Source: DATBAX01 sp963762965
GTDB lineage: Bacteria > Acidobacteriota > Terriglobia > Terriglobales > Acidobacteriaceae
DNA length: 64,000 nt
Direction of reading: 5' to 3'
NCBI GenBank assembly: GCA_963762965.1
Contig: CAVXME010000001.1
Span: 1 to 64,000, forward strand
How positions within the stretch are numbered: the first letter of the stretch is position 1; every line of letters begins with the position of its first letter. A program made the translations under genes and the position numbers. Shown piece by piece: positions 52,026 through 60,490 of this stretch. The notes beneath the pieces are model-generated. The model made no database searches and had not been told where the DNA came from. It saw only the letters and a list, made by a program, of their open reading frames with translations.

Positions 52026-53297
52026 GTGGCAGTGCAGAAAGATAATTTTCGGCGGCTCCTGCGAACTGTTGAAGCTCTCTCGGACCTCGGCCCGGCAATC
52101 ACGGCCGAACGGGAGTTTCCGCAGACGGCGCGTGCCATTCTCTCTGCCTTGCTGCAAGCGGGCGGCGCGCGAGAAGCTGCGCTCTTTACCTTCAGTGACA
52201 AGCCTTCCCTCCTCAGTTCCATTGCGTCTGACGGCTTTGCGCTCATGCCGGACCCGGCGATCATCCCACTGTTGCCCAAACATGTTTATGCGCTGACTGC
52301 CACACGCGGAGCCATCGTTTTGAACCCGGGATCGGCGGATGCTTTTCTGAGTTCGAACGGCAATGTGGCACCGCAACTCTTTAAGTGCCTGGTTCCCTTG
52401 AAAGTTGGCGGCAAGCTGGTTGGAATGGTGGCGTTGGGCCGCCGCGAGGGCGATGCTCTCTACGATGGCGATGAACTGGAAGCGCTTGACCTGCTCTGTC
52501 ACTATGTCGCTCTCGCCATTCACAATCATTCGCTGTCGCAAACCCTGGCCCAACGAGTCTCGGACAATCTGCGACTGATGGGGTCTTTACACGGGTTCTA
52601 CGATAACGCTCTGGAAGCCTTTGCCAACGCCATCGACGTGAAGCACGTCAATATTCATGGACACTCCTTGCGCGTGGGGCGCTATTCAGCCGCGATTGGC
52701 GAGGCGTTGGGCATGGATAACACTGATGTGGTTGCCCTGCGCTCGGCCGGCTATCTCCACGATATTGGGAAGGTAGCGGTGGACAAGCGGCTATTCGGGA
52801 AACCGACCACCCTTGATGCCGAAGAATTCCGCGAAATGGCTGACCATACATTAGTGGGGCATCAGATTGTCAGCGGAGTGCAGTTTCCCTGGCCCAGCAT
52901 CCCGGAAAGCGTTCGCTCGCACCACGAGCGCGGCGACGGCTCGGGTTATCCGGACGGACTGAGGATGGATGAAGTCCCCATGGCGGTGCGGATTATCGGG
53001 CTGGCGGACACCTTCGATGCCATGAACAGCGAGCGTCCCTACCGCGAGCGGCTTTCGTTTGGCGGAGTGCTGGCCGAGATTGTTCGCATGACCCCGCTGA
53101 AGTTTGATCCCAACGCGGTGCAGGCGCTGCTTCTGCAGGTGCGGCGTGACACGGTGGGCAGTAATCGCACTCCATTTCTGGAAGGCCGGGTGGCGGGAAG
53201 CATTGCCGCCGCTGACATTGACCACATGGCAGCGACCTTGCAGCATCGGATGAGTAGCGGGCGCCTGTATCTGACCCCCGGCGATATCCCTGAGTAG
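52026..53297 (+). CDS. GAF-HD-GYP c-di-GMP phosphodiesterase-like protein
   Basis: 423 residues. A GAF domain (about 15-170) precedes an HD-GYP domain (about 190-385) with HSLRVGRYS (His213), LHDIGK (His245, Asp246), SHHERGDGSGYPDGL (His299/300, GYP at 307-309) and ADTFDAMNSERPYR. All metal ligands expected for c-di-GMP hydrolysis are present. GTG start. Together with the nearby YajQ protein this suggests c-di-GMP signalling in this region, but no direct link is shown. Confidence 0.92.
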   Translation: MAVQKDNFRRLLRTVEALSDLGPAITAEREFPQTARAILSALLQAGGAREAALFTFSDKPSLLSSIASDGFALMPDPAIIPLLPKHVYALTATRGAIVLNPGSADAFLSSNGNVAPQLFKCLVPLKVGGKLVGMVALGRREGDALYDGDELEALDLLCHYVALAIHNHSLSQTLAQRVSDNLRLMGSLHGFYDNALEAFANAIDVKHVNIHGHSLRVGRYSAAIGEALGMDNTDVVALRSAGYLHDIGKVAVDKRLFGKPTTLDAEEFREMADHTLVGHQIVSGVQFPWPSIPESVRSHHERGDGSGYPDGLRMDEVPMAVRIIGLADTFDAMNSERPYRERLSFGGVLAEIVRMTPLKFDPNAVQALLLQVRRDTVGSNRTPFLEGRVAGSIAAADIDHMAATLQHRMSSGRLYLTPGDIPE

Positions 53298-53436
53298 CAG
53301 GGGTTTAGACGAATGCACGCCTTTGCCACCAGGCTTCCCCGATACTGTACCGAGGTAACCCCTGTGACTGCTTCGCCAGCAACTTTCCCCACGCTTTGGG
53401 TTGATAATTACCAGGGGTTCTTCTGTCTGATTCGAT

Positions 53437-55485
53437 ATGCGCTTTAAACCCCGAAAACTCGTCCTGTTGCTGATCCCGACGCTGCTTGGGTTCACTTTTT
53501 TTGTGCAGTTCGCGCTGGGAAACAAAAAAGACAAGCAGTATTCCTCCGCAGCCCCGTTGGAAGCGCAAAAACGAGCCGTTCATGCGCTGAACCGGCTCAC
53601 CTTCGGTCCCCGGCCCGGCGACGTTGAACGGGTGATGACCATGGGCGTGGACACATGGATTGATGAGCAGCTTCGTCCCGAGAAGATTAACGACTCCGCG
53701 CTGGACGCCCGGTTGGCTCCTTTTCTTACCCTGCGAATGCATACGGATGAAATCGTTGAAAAATTCCCGCCCCGCCAGCTGATTAAAGCGATTGAGGATG
53801 GCAAAGATTCCATGCCATCCGATCCGGTGAAACGAGCCGTGTACGAGACCCAACTGTTGCGCTATCAGGAAAAGCAGGAGAAAAAAGAAGAAAAGAAGCA
53901 ATTGGCTGCGAATGTGCCGCCTGCCGGCAATACTGGGGAACAGGCCAGCGACGCGGGTGGGAAGACCACGATGATGGCGGTCGACGACGGGCAAGCCCGC
54001 ATGCGGGAAGAGCGTTTCAACGACAACACGCTGACCGACGAACTGATGCATGTGGCGCCCGACCAGCGGTTGAAAGAGATTCTGCAAATGTCAGCGCCCA
54101 ACCGGCTGGCCGTCAGCAATTCGCTCAAGGGCGACCGGCGGGACAAATTCCTGGAAGGGATGAGCCCGCAGGACCGGGAAATTCTGGTGGCACTAAACAA
54201 TCCAGAACAGGTTGTGGATGAAGAACTCGTGCAGGGCAAGTTATTGCGCGCCACCTATAGCGAACGCCAATTGCAGGAAGTGATGACCGACTTCTGGTTC
54301 AATCACTTCAATGTGTTCATCGGCAAGGACGCGGACCGTCTTCTGGTCACCAGTTATGAGCGCGACGTCATTCGTCCGCATGCCATGGGAAAGTTCGAGG
54401 ACTTGCTGACCGCGACTGCACAAAGTCCCGCCATGATGTACTACCTGGACAACTGGTTGAGCGTGGGACCGAATTCCGATGTTGCTAACGGCATTGGCAA
54501 GCACGGGAATAAAGGTGCAGAGAGAAAACGGGCACGGCAGAACGGGCCCGTTAAGCAGGCCAAAGGCAAGCGCAATGGACTCAACGAGAATTACGGCCGC
54601 GAGCTGATGGAATTGCATACGCTCGGAGTGAACGGCGGCTATACGCAAAACGATGTCACGGAAGTCGCCCGCGTGCTTACAGGCTGGACCATCAAGCAGC
54701 CCAAAGATGGTGCCGCCTTCAAGTTCGATGAGCGCATGCACGAGCCGGGAGAGAAAATTGTTCTGGGGCATCACATCAAAGCGAATGGCCAGAAGGAAGG
54801 CTTTGAGGTGCTGCACATCCTGGCGCACCATCCGGCTACCGCCAAGTTTATCTGCACCAAGCTGGCAATGCGTTTCGTGTCCGACAATCCTCCGCCTCAG
54901 TTGGTCGACCGCATGGCGCAGACGTTCTTGAAGAAAGACGGCGACATTCGCGAAGTGCTGAGAACAATGCTACGTTCGCCGGAGTTCTGGTCGACCGATG
55001 CCTATCGCGCCAAAGTGAAAACACCTTTGGAGTTTGTGGTCTCCGCTCTGCGGGCGAGCGGTGCAGAAGTTACCGATGCCATGACTCTGGCCCGGCAACT
55101 GCAAAATCTGGGCATGCCGCTGTATGGCATGCAGCCGCCGACGGGTTATTCGATGAAGGCGGACGCCTGGGTAAATTCGTCCGCGCTGCTGGGACGGATG
55201 AATTTCGCGCTGGCCTTGACGGCGGGAAAGCTTAAAGGTGTGCAGGTGAGTCCTGACCGTGCGTTTAGTTCGGCCACTGCGCCGGTTGATCCGATGGAAA
55301 CATTGGCGGTGCTCGAAACCAGCCTGCTGGATGGAGACGTGTCGAAACAGACGCATGACACGATTGCGGCGCGCCTGGAGGATCCCACGATTGCTCAGCG
55401 GAAGTTGGACGATCCGGCACATCCGCCGAACGTTGGAGCCATCGCAGGATTGATTTTGGGATCGCCGGAGTTTCAGAAAAGATAG
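53437..55485 (+). CDS. DUF1800-family exported protein
   Basis: 682 residues. An N-terminal hydrophobic segment (LVLLLIPTLLGFTFFVQFALG) is followed by HALNRLTFGPRPGDVERVM, WFNHFNVFIGKD, NENYGRELMELHTLGV and YTQNDVTEVARVLTGWTI, the DUF1800 signatures. The charged insert (about 145-195, KEEKKQLAAN) is extra. DUF1800 genes are typically paired with DUF1501 genes, as here; the pair is thought to be exported but its function is unknown. Confidence 0.93.
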   Translation: MRFKPRKLVLLLIPTLLGFTFFVQFALGNKKDKQYSSAAPLEAQKRAVHALNRLTFGPRPGDVERVMTMGVDTWIDEQLRPEKINDSALDARLAPFLTLRMHTDEIVEKFPPRQLIKAIEDGKDSMPSDPVKRAVYETQLLRYQEKQEKKEEKKQLAANVPPAGNTGEQASDAGGKTTMMAVDDGQARMREERFNDNTLTDELMHVAPDQRLKEILQMSAPNRLAVSNSLKGDRRDKFLEGMSPQDREILVALNNPEQVVDEELVQGKLLRATYSERQLQEVMTDFWFNHFNVFIGKDADRLLVTSYERDVIRPHAMGKFEDLLTATAQSPAMMYYLDNWLSVGPNSDVANGIGKHGNKGAERKRARQNGPVKQAKGKRNGLNENYGRELMELHTLGVNGGYTQNDVTEVARVLTGWTIKQPKDGAAFKFDERMHEPGEKIVLGHHIKANGQKEGFEVLHILAHHPATAKFICTKLAMRFVSDNPPPQLVDRMAQTFLKKDGDIREVLRTMLRSPEFWSTDAYRAKVKTPLEFVVSALRASGAEVTDAMTLARQLQNLGMPLYGMQPPTGYSMKADAWVNSSALLGRMNFALALTAGKLKGVQVSPDRAFSSATAPVDPMETLAVLETSLLDGDVSKQTHDTIAARLEDPTIAQRKLDDPAHPPNVGAIAGLILGSPEFQKR

Positions 55486-55493
55486 AAGAGCAG

Positions 55494-55588
55494 CACTCAG
55501 CACTCAGCATTTAGCATTTAGCCATGAGAGGTCGATGCCGAAATCAGCAAGTTAGTTCAGGGGCTGAATGCTGAGTGCTAATCGCTGG
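55494..55588. repeat. Heptanucleotide tandem repeats, two blocks between DUF1800 and DUF1501
   Basis: Block 1 (55494-55528): CACTCAG twice, CATTTAG twice, CCATGAG. Block 2 (55561-55588): GGGCTGA, ATGCTGA, GTGCTAA, TCGCTGG. Block 2 is close to the units at 33693-33727, and block 1 is the near reverse complement of that unit type (CACTCAG against CTGAGTG). Confidence 0.8.
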
Positions 55589-55603
55589 AAGTCAGGAGCT
55601 TAT

Positions 55604-56842
55604 ATGCCAATCACTCGCCGCGTTTTTCTTCGCAACAGCGCTCTTACCGTTGTGGGCACCGCCGCTGTTCCGGCGTTTTTGACTCGGGCTGCGTATGCTG
55701 CCGAGTCGGTGGGTGGGAAAAATAAACGGCTGGTGGTGATTTTCCAGCGCGGCGCGGCGGATGGTCTCAACATTGTGGTGCCGCACGGCGAACAGGCCTA
55801 TTACGCGATGCGGCCGTCGATCAATATTCCGCGTAAGGATGTGCTTGATCTGGACGGATTCTTCGGCCTGCATCCTTCGATGTCTCCATTATTGCCCCTG
55901 TGGAACCAGCGCCTGCTTGCGATTGTGCACGCCGCGGGCTCGCCCGATCCAACGCGGTCTCACTTCGATGCACAGGATTTCATGGAGTCCGGAACGCCCG
56001 GCGTGAAGGCCACCGATGATGGCTGGTTGAACCGAACGCTTCGTTCCCTGCCCGAAGATAACTCGGCGTTTCGCGCCATCGCGATGGGGCCATCCATGCC
56101 GCGCATTCTCTCCGGCCTCGAGCCCGCAGTGGCCATCAATAACATCAATGATTTTGGGGTCGGCGGCAAGAACCCGAACGCGCAACCGATCGCCAATACT
56201 TTTGAAGCCATGTACGAGCATTCGGTGGACACAGTGTTGCACGGCACCGGGCAGGAAACTTTTGATGCGGTGAAAATGCTGAAAGCGTCCGATCCATCCA
56301 AATACAAACCGGCTGCCGGCGCTGACTATCCTAATGGCCGGTTTGGCGACAGCCTCAAGCAACTGGCCCAACTCATCAAGGCGAATCTCGGCGTGCAAGT
56401 CGCGTTCGCGGACATTGGGGGATGGGACCATCACGTGAATGAAGGCAGCACACAGGGGCAGATCGCAAATGTGCTGCACGATTTTTCAGGATCTCTGGCA
56501 GCGTTCTGGACCGATCTTGGCGACCTTGGGGAAGACACCGTCGTCGTGACCATGTCGGAATTCGGCCGCACGGTCCGCGAAAACGGCAACCGCGGCACCG
56601 ATCACGGCCACGCCAATGTGATGTTTGTGATGGGAGGCCCGGTCAAGGGCGGCCGAGTTTATGGACGCTGGCCGGGACTCGATCAATCGCAACTCTACGA
56701 AGGTCGCGATCTGGCGATTACGACGGACTTTCGCCGGGTGATTGGCGAGGCCGTGTATCAGCATCTGGGGAACAAGAATCTGGACCAGGTGTTTCCGGGA
56801 TTTGAGGATAAGCCGGGTCAGTTCCTGAAGTATCTGGGATGA
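55604..56842 (+). CDS. DUF1501-family protein with Tat signal
   Basis: 412 residues from ATG 55604 (CAGGAG six bases upstream). A twin-arginine leader TRRVFLRNSALTVVG ends AYAAES. The body has KRLVVIFQRGAADGLNIVVPHG and WDHHVNEG, then VVVTMSEFGRTVRENGNRGTDHGHANVMFVMGG, an alkaline-phosphatase-like fold typical of DUF1501. It is exported folded; the role is unknown. It is paired with the DUF1800 gene across the heptad-repeat spacer. Confidence 0.93.
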   Translation: MPITRRVFLRNSALTVVGTAAVPAFLTRAAYAAESVGGKNKRLVVIFQRGAADGLNIVVPHGEQAYYAMRPSINIPRKDVLDLDGFFGLHPSMSPLLPLWNQRLLAIVHAAGSPDPTRSHFDAQDFMESGTPGVKATDDGWLNRTLRSLPEDNSAFRAIAMGPSMPRILSGLEPAVAINNINDFGVGGKNPNAQPIANTFEAMYEHSVDTVLHGTGQETFDAVKMLKASDPSKYKPAAGADYPNGRFGDSLKQLAQLIKANLGVQVAFADIGGWDHHVNEGSTQGQIANVLHDFSGSLAAFWTDLGDLGEDTVVVTMSEFGRTVRENGNRGTDHGHANVMFVMGGPVKGGRVYGRWPGLDQSQLYEGRDLAITTDFRRVIGEAVYQHLGNKNLDQVFPGFEDKPGQFLKYLG

Positions 56843-56848
56843 GAGTTA

Positions 56849-57418
56849 CTAAACAGCTGCGGTGTGCTTCTGAAAACGCCGGCGAAGAGTATCCACAAAG
56901 GCTTCATCCGCTTTACGGGAAACCATCTCTAGCGGCGAAAATCCCTGTCGCCAAGCCAGCCAGAATGTTACGACGAGCAGTAGGGCTGTAATCACTACAT
57001 TCTGCCATGCGTTCAGCCCCCATTGTCCGTGCCACGTCAATTGAAGTGCGCTCGAAAACGGTTTCAAGTATGGGATGGGCCACTGATATCCATCGGGTCC
57101 GCGAGAGCCGGCCAGATCTTCGATGAGATGCAAATGAAAACTCACGAAAACGAGAAATCCAACCTTCCATTTTTGTGCAGCGAGGAAGGCGATCAGAGCA
57201 ATGACAAACGCGAAGGCCAGCGTGTGAAGGGAGTGGTGATAGAGCGAAAACCACAACAGAGGATGGGTTGAGTTGCGGGTAAGGATCTCAGGAATAATAC
57301 CCAAACCGTCTAAATCGGGAGCAACCGAGGCCAACGTCACCAAGGCCCGTTCCCTGCGGTTCAACCGGGTGCAGTTGGCGAAAACCCATCCTGTAAGGAA
57401 GTGCGTTACCGGGCTCAT
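56849..57418 (-). CDS. YdjM/DUF457-type inner-membrane metal-dependent hydrolase
   Basis: 189 residues with about four TM helices. MSPVTHFLTGWVFAN, SVAPDLDGLG and HHSLHTLAFAF supply the His/Asp metal-site residues of the YdjM family, with HLHLIEDLAG later. The biochemical reaction of the family is not settled. It converges on the DUF1501 gene with a gap of only six bases. Confidence 0.88.
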   Translation of the reverse strand: MSPVTHFLTGWVFANCTRLNRRERALVTLASVAPDLDGLGIIPEILTRNSTHPLLWFSLYHHSLHTLAFAFVIALIAFLAAQKWKVGFLVFVSFHLHLIEDLAGSRGPDGYQWPIPYLKPFSSALQLTWHGQWGLNAWQNVVITALLLVVTFWLAWRQGFSPLEMVSRKADEAFVDTLRRRFQKHTAAV

Positions 57419-57444
57419 GTTTCAGATCTTAGGTCACGGGGATT

Positions 57445-57753
57445 CTATATCTCGATCATCACATCGTTCCCCTCCACCTTGAGCGGATAAACCGCGATCT
57501 TAGCGTTTGGATTATGTGCCGCCTCGCCGGTTTTCGGGTCCCATTGCCAGCCGTGCCAGGGACAAACCACCTTGTTACCTTCGATCACACCCTGCCCCAG
57601 CGGGCCGCCGCGGTGCAGGCAGACGTTGTCCATGGCGCTGATCGAGCCGTTCACGTTGGCAATGCAGATGATTTTTTCGCCGCAGGGGAATTCTTTGGCT
57701 TCGCCCTCGGCAGGCAGTTCGGATTGTGTAGTGAGCTTCACGAATTCGGGCAT
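57445..57753 (-). CDS. Rieske [2Fe-2S] ferredoxin-like protein
   Basis: 102 residues. CLHRGG (Cys45, His47) and CPWHGWQWD (Cys64, His67) are the Rieske cluster ligands. It resembles NirD/assimilatory-type or dioxygenase-ferredoxin single-domain proteins, likely cytoplasmic electron carriers. ATG 57753 fits the family start (MPEFVKLTTQSELPAEG); the 20-codon upstream extension looks noncoding. The partner oxidoreductase is not adjacent. Confidence 0.93.
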   Translation of the reverse strand: MPEFVKLTTQSELPAEGEAKEFPCGEKIICIANVNGSISAMDNVCLHRGGPLGQGVIEGNKVVCPWHGWQWDPKTGEAAHNPNAKIAVYPLKVEGNDVMIEI

Positions 57754-57874
57754 GATTAAGTAATTCGTTTCAGTGTAGGGCGCGAACGGCCTGCAATGCA
57801 AGGAAATCGACATCCAGGAACCCTAGTCCCTTCTTGCTGAAGCTCCGGGGATCAGCTACAAATGAAGTCTCCGC

Positions 57875-59194
57875 ATGGCTGATCTCACAACCACGCCTTC
57901 GTCAACGGAAGCTAACACAACAAGCCAGTTCCGCCGCTGGTGGATCTATGCGCGCACATCATTTTTCTGGATGGTGGTCATCGCTTTTGTCTTGCGCGTG
58001 AGTTGGATTGTCATCGCTCACACCTACAAGTTCAAGACTATCGATGACAACTTTAGTTTCGGCTTCGAAATGGGGAGGATCGGGCGGTCTATTGCGTCAG
58101 GTCATGGATTCGGCAATCCGTTCAACGAGACTACCGGTCTCACGGCCTGGGAGCCGCCACTTTATCCATACCTAATTGCTGGAGTATTCAAATTATTCGG
58201 CATTTACAGCCACGTGTCGGCATTCGTCCTGCTAGGCATCAATAGCGTTTTCTCGGCGCTGACTTGCATTCCCATCTTTCTGATCGGCAAGCGATGTTTC
58301 GACGAGAGAGTAGCGGTTTGGACTGCCTGGCTCTGGGCTTTGCTTCCGGCGGTCATGTATTGGTGCACACGCTGGGTATGGGAAACCAGCCTCGCGGCCC
58401 TGTTACTGGCCATTATTTTTTGGCTGACTCTTGAGTTGGAAGAAAAGGACGGGTGGAAACCGTGGCTCTGGTTTGGCCTGCTCTGGGGCATTAGCGCGCT
58501 CACCAACACTTCCCTGCTTGCGTTTCTGCCGGCTTCCGGGTTGTGGCCCTGGTATCAGCGCCGGAAGCGTGGCAAGCATTCTCTCGGCGGAGTGATGCTG
58601 GCCTCGACTATCTTCCTTGCCTGTATCACACCATGGCTGGTTCGTAACTACCAGACATTCGGACAGTTTGTATTCATCCGTTCGAACTTTGGGGCAGAGT
58701 TGCGGCTCGGTAATGGACCCGGAGCCAACGGTACCTGGATGGAATTCCTTCACCCCAGCCAGAATGTTTACGAGATGCGGCGCTATCGCCAATTAGGAGA
58801 AATCGCCTACGTAGCAGAACGTAAGCGGGAGGCGATGGCATTCATCCGCCAGGACTACGAGCGGTTTGCCGGCCTCAGTCTCAAGCGGTTTATCTACTAT
58901 TGGGGAGGGCTGCCACGATTGTCGGAGGTTCCCTGGCTGGCTCCATTCAAGGACTCCATCTTCCTGGCTTCATCCGTACTCGCCTTCTGGGGATTGGGCC
59001 GCGCACTACGCCAGCGCAGGCCCGGAGCGTGGTTATTTTTGTGGCTGGTTCTGTCTTATCCCACGATGTATTACTTTGTATTTCCTCATCCGCGGTATCG
59101 CCATCCTATTGAGCCGGAGCTGGGGATTCTGATCGTCTATGTGATTTCACAAGCAGAACGAAAAGGCCGGCTCCACTCAAACTCTCCAGCCTAA
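57875..59194 (+). CDS. GT39-like (ArnT/PMT-type) membrane glycosyltransferase
   Basis: 439 residues with about ten TM helices. The first loop FKTIDDNFSFGFEMGRIGRSIASGHGFGNPF contains the Asp pair and the GHGF motif of polyprenyl-phosphate glycosyltransferases, followed by AWEPPLYPYLIAGVFKLFG. It transfers sugars from undecaprenyl-phosphate donors in the inner membrane. The acceptor is unknown. The last codons overlap the convergent aminotransferase by four bases. Confidence 0.85.
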   Translation: MADLTTTPSSTEANTTSQFRRWWIYARTSFFWMVVIAFVLRVSWIVIAHTYKFKTIDDNFSFGFEMGRIGRSIASGHGFGNPFNETTGLTAWEPPLYPYLIAGVFKLFGIYSHVSAFVLLGINSVFSALTCIPIFLIGKRCFDERVAVWTAWLWALLPAVMYWCTRWVWETSLAALLLAIIFWLTLELEEKDGWKPWLWFGLLWGISALTNTSLLAFLPASGLWPWYQRRKRGKHSLGGVMLASTIFLACITPWLVRNYQTFGQFVFIRSNFGAELRLGNGPGANGTWMEFLHPSQNVYEMRRYRQLGEIAYVAERKREAMAFIRQDYERFAGLSLKRFIYYWGGLPRLSEVPWLAPFKDSIFLASSVLAFWGLGRALRQRRPGAWLFLWLVLSYPTMYYFVFPHPRYRHPIEPELGILIVYVISQAERKGRLHSNSPA

Positions 59195-60483
59195 ACTGTC
59201 ACCGGGTGGGACACTTCCATTAGCGCATTTGCAAACGCACTGATGGCCTGATCAATCTGCGGCTTGGCGATGATTAGTGGAGGCTGGAAGCGAATCACGT
59301 TTCCGTAAACCCCGCCCAAACCTACCAGAACGCCCTGCCGAAGCAGAGACTCGCGAATCGCTTCGGCTTCCGAGGCGGCAGGCGTGAGGTTTTCATCTTT
59401 GACCAGCTCCACGCCGATCATCAGACCCAGGCCGCGCACCTCGCCAATAATGGGATTCTGTTTCTGCAATTCTCGCAACTTCGCCATGGCATAGTTGCCG
59501 GTATCGGTGGCTCGCGCTGCGAGATTTTCTTTCTCCACGAATTCGATATTGGCAAGAGAAGCCGCGCAGGAAACCGGGTTGCCTCCGAAGGTCGAGAGAT
59601 GGTCGCCCGGCCGATAGGCATCCGCAATTTCGGGACGGGTGGTGAAGGCGCTCAGCGGGAAGCCGTCGGCGATGCCTTTGGCTGTCACCAGAATGTCAGG
59701 AACCACGCCGTAGTGTTCGATGGCAAACATTTTGCCGGTGCGGCAAAAACCGGACTGAACCTCGTCCGCGATAAACAGGATGCCGTGTTGATCGAGGACC
59801 TTCTTTACTTCTTTGAAATAATTTGGTGGCGGCACGATGATTCCGCCTTCGCCCATGACCGGCTCGGCTATGAATGCGGCAACATCTCCGGCAGTGGTGA
59901 AGCGGATCACATCGTCAATGGCCTTGGCGCATTGGCGTCCACATTCTTCCGGATCTTTCCATTGGGAACGATAGGCGTAGGGAGCGGGAGCAAAGCTGAC
60001 GCCGGCTGCATAGGGACCGCCGCGTTTCTTTCGTCCCACATTGCCGGTGATGCTCAGCGTGCCCCAACTGCGTCCGTGGAAGCTGGCATGGAGAGAGATG
60101 AACTCGTGCTTGCCGCTGTAGAGACGGGCCAGCTTCATGGCGCCTTCAATGGCTTCCGCGCCGCCGTTGCCGAAGAACGTTTTGGTCAATCCGCGAGGCG
60201 TGATGTGGGCAATCTTCTCGGCTAAATCGGCGACCGGCTGGGCATGATAGATGTATGAAGCGCAGTGCACCAGCTTATCCATTTGCGCTTTAGCGGCAGC
60301 GATCACCTGCGGATTATTGTGTCCGGCATTGACCACCGAAATTCCGGCAAAGCAGTCGAGATATTCCCGGCCGTTGACGTCGGTCACCGTAACTCCGCTG
60401 GCTTTGTCGATTACAATGGGGACAACCGACTTCATGAAGCCGGTCATCACGTAATCTTTATATTTTTGGATCGTGTCGGACAT
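59191..60483 (-). CDS. Class-III aminotransferase (AGXT2/beta-alanine or omega-amino-acid type)
   Basis: 430 residues from ATG 60483 (GAGGAG six bases before). PLP sites: FFGNGGAEAIEGAMKLAR, EPVMGEGGIIVPPPNYF, FIADEVQSGFCRTGK and VTAKGIADGFPLSAF, where Lys forms the Schiff base. Position next to a methylmalonate/malonate-semialdehyde dehydrogenase suggests beta-alanine or beta-aminoisobutyrate as amino donor. The start codon lies seven bases after the dehydrogenase stop. Confidence 0.93.
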   Translation of the reverse strand: MSDTIQKYKDYVMTGFMKSVVPIVIDKASGVTVTDVNGREYLDCFAGISVVNAGHNNPQVIAAAKAQMDKLVHCASYIYHAQPVADLAEKIAHITPRGLTKTFFGNGGAEAIEGAMKLARLYSGKHEFISLHASFHGRSWGTLSITGNVGRKKRGGPYAAGVSFAPAPYAYRSQWKDPEECGRQCAKAIDDVIRFTTAGDVAAFIAEPVMGEGGIIVPPPNYFKEVKKVLDQHGILFIADEVQSGFCRTGKMFAIEHYGVVPDILVTAKGIADGFPLSAFTTRPEIADAYRPGDHLSTFGGNPVSCAASLANIEFVEKENLAARATDTGNYAMAKLRELQKQNPIIGEVRGLGLMIGVELVKDENLTPAASEAEAIRESLLRQGVLVGLGGVYGNVIRFQPPLIIAKPQIDQAISAFANALMEVSHPVTV

Positions 60484-60490
60484 AAACTCC

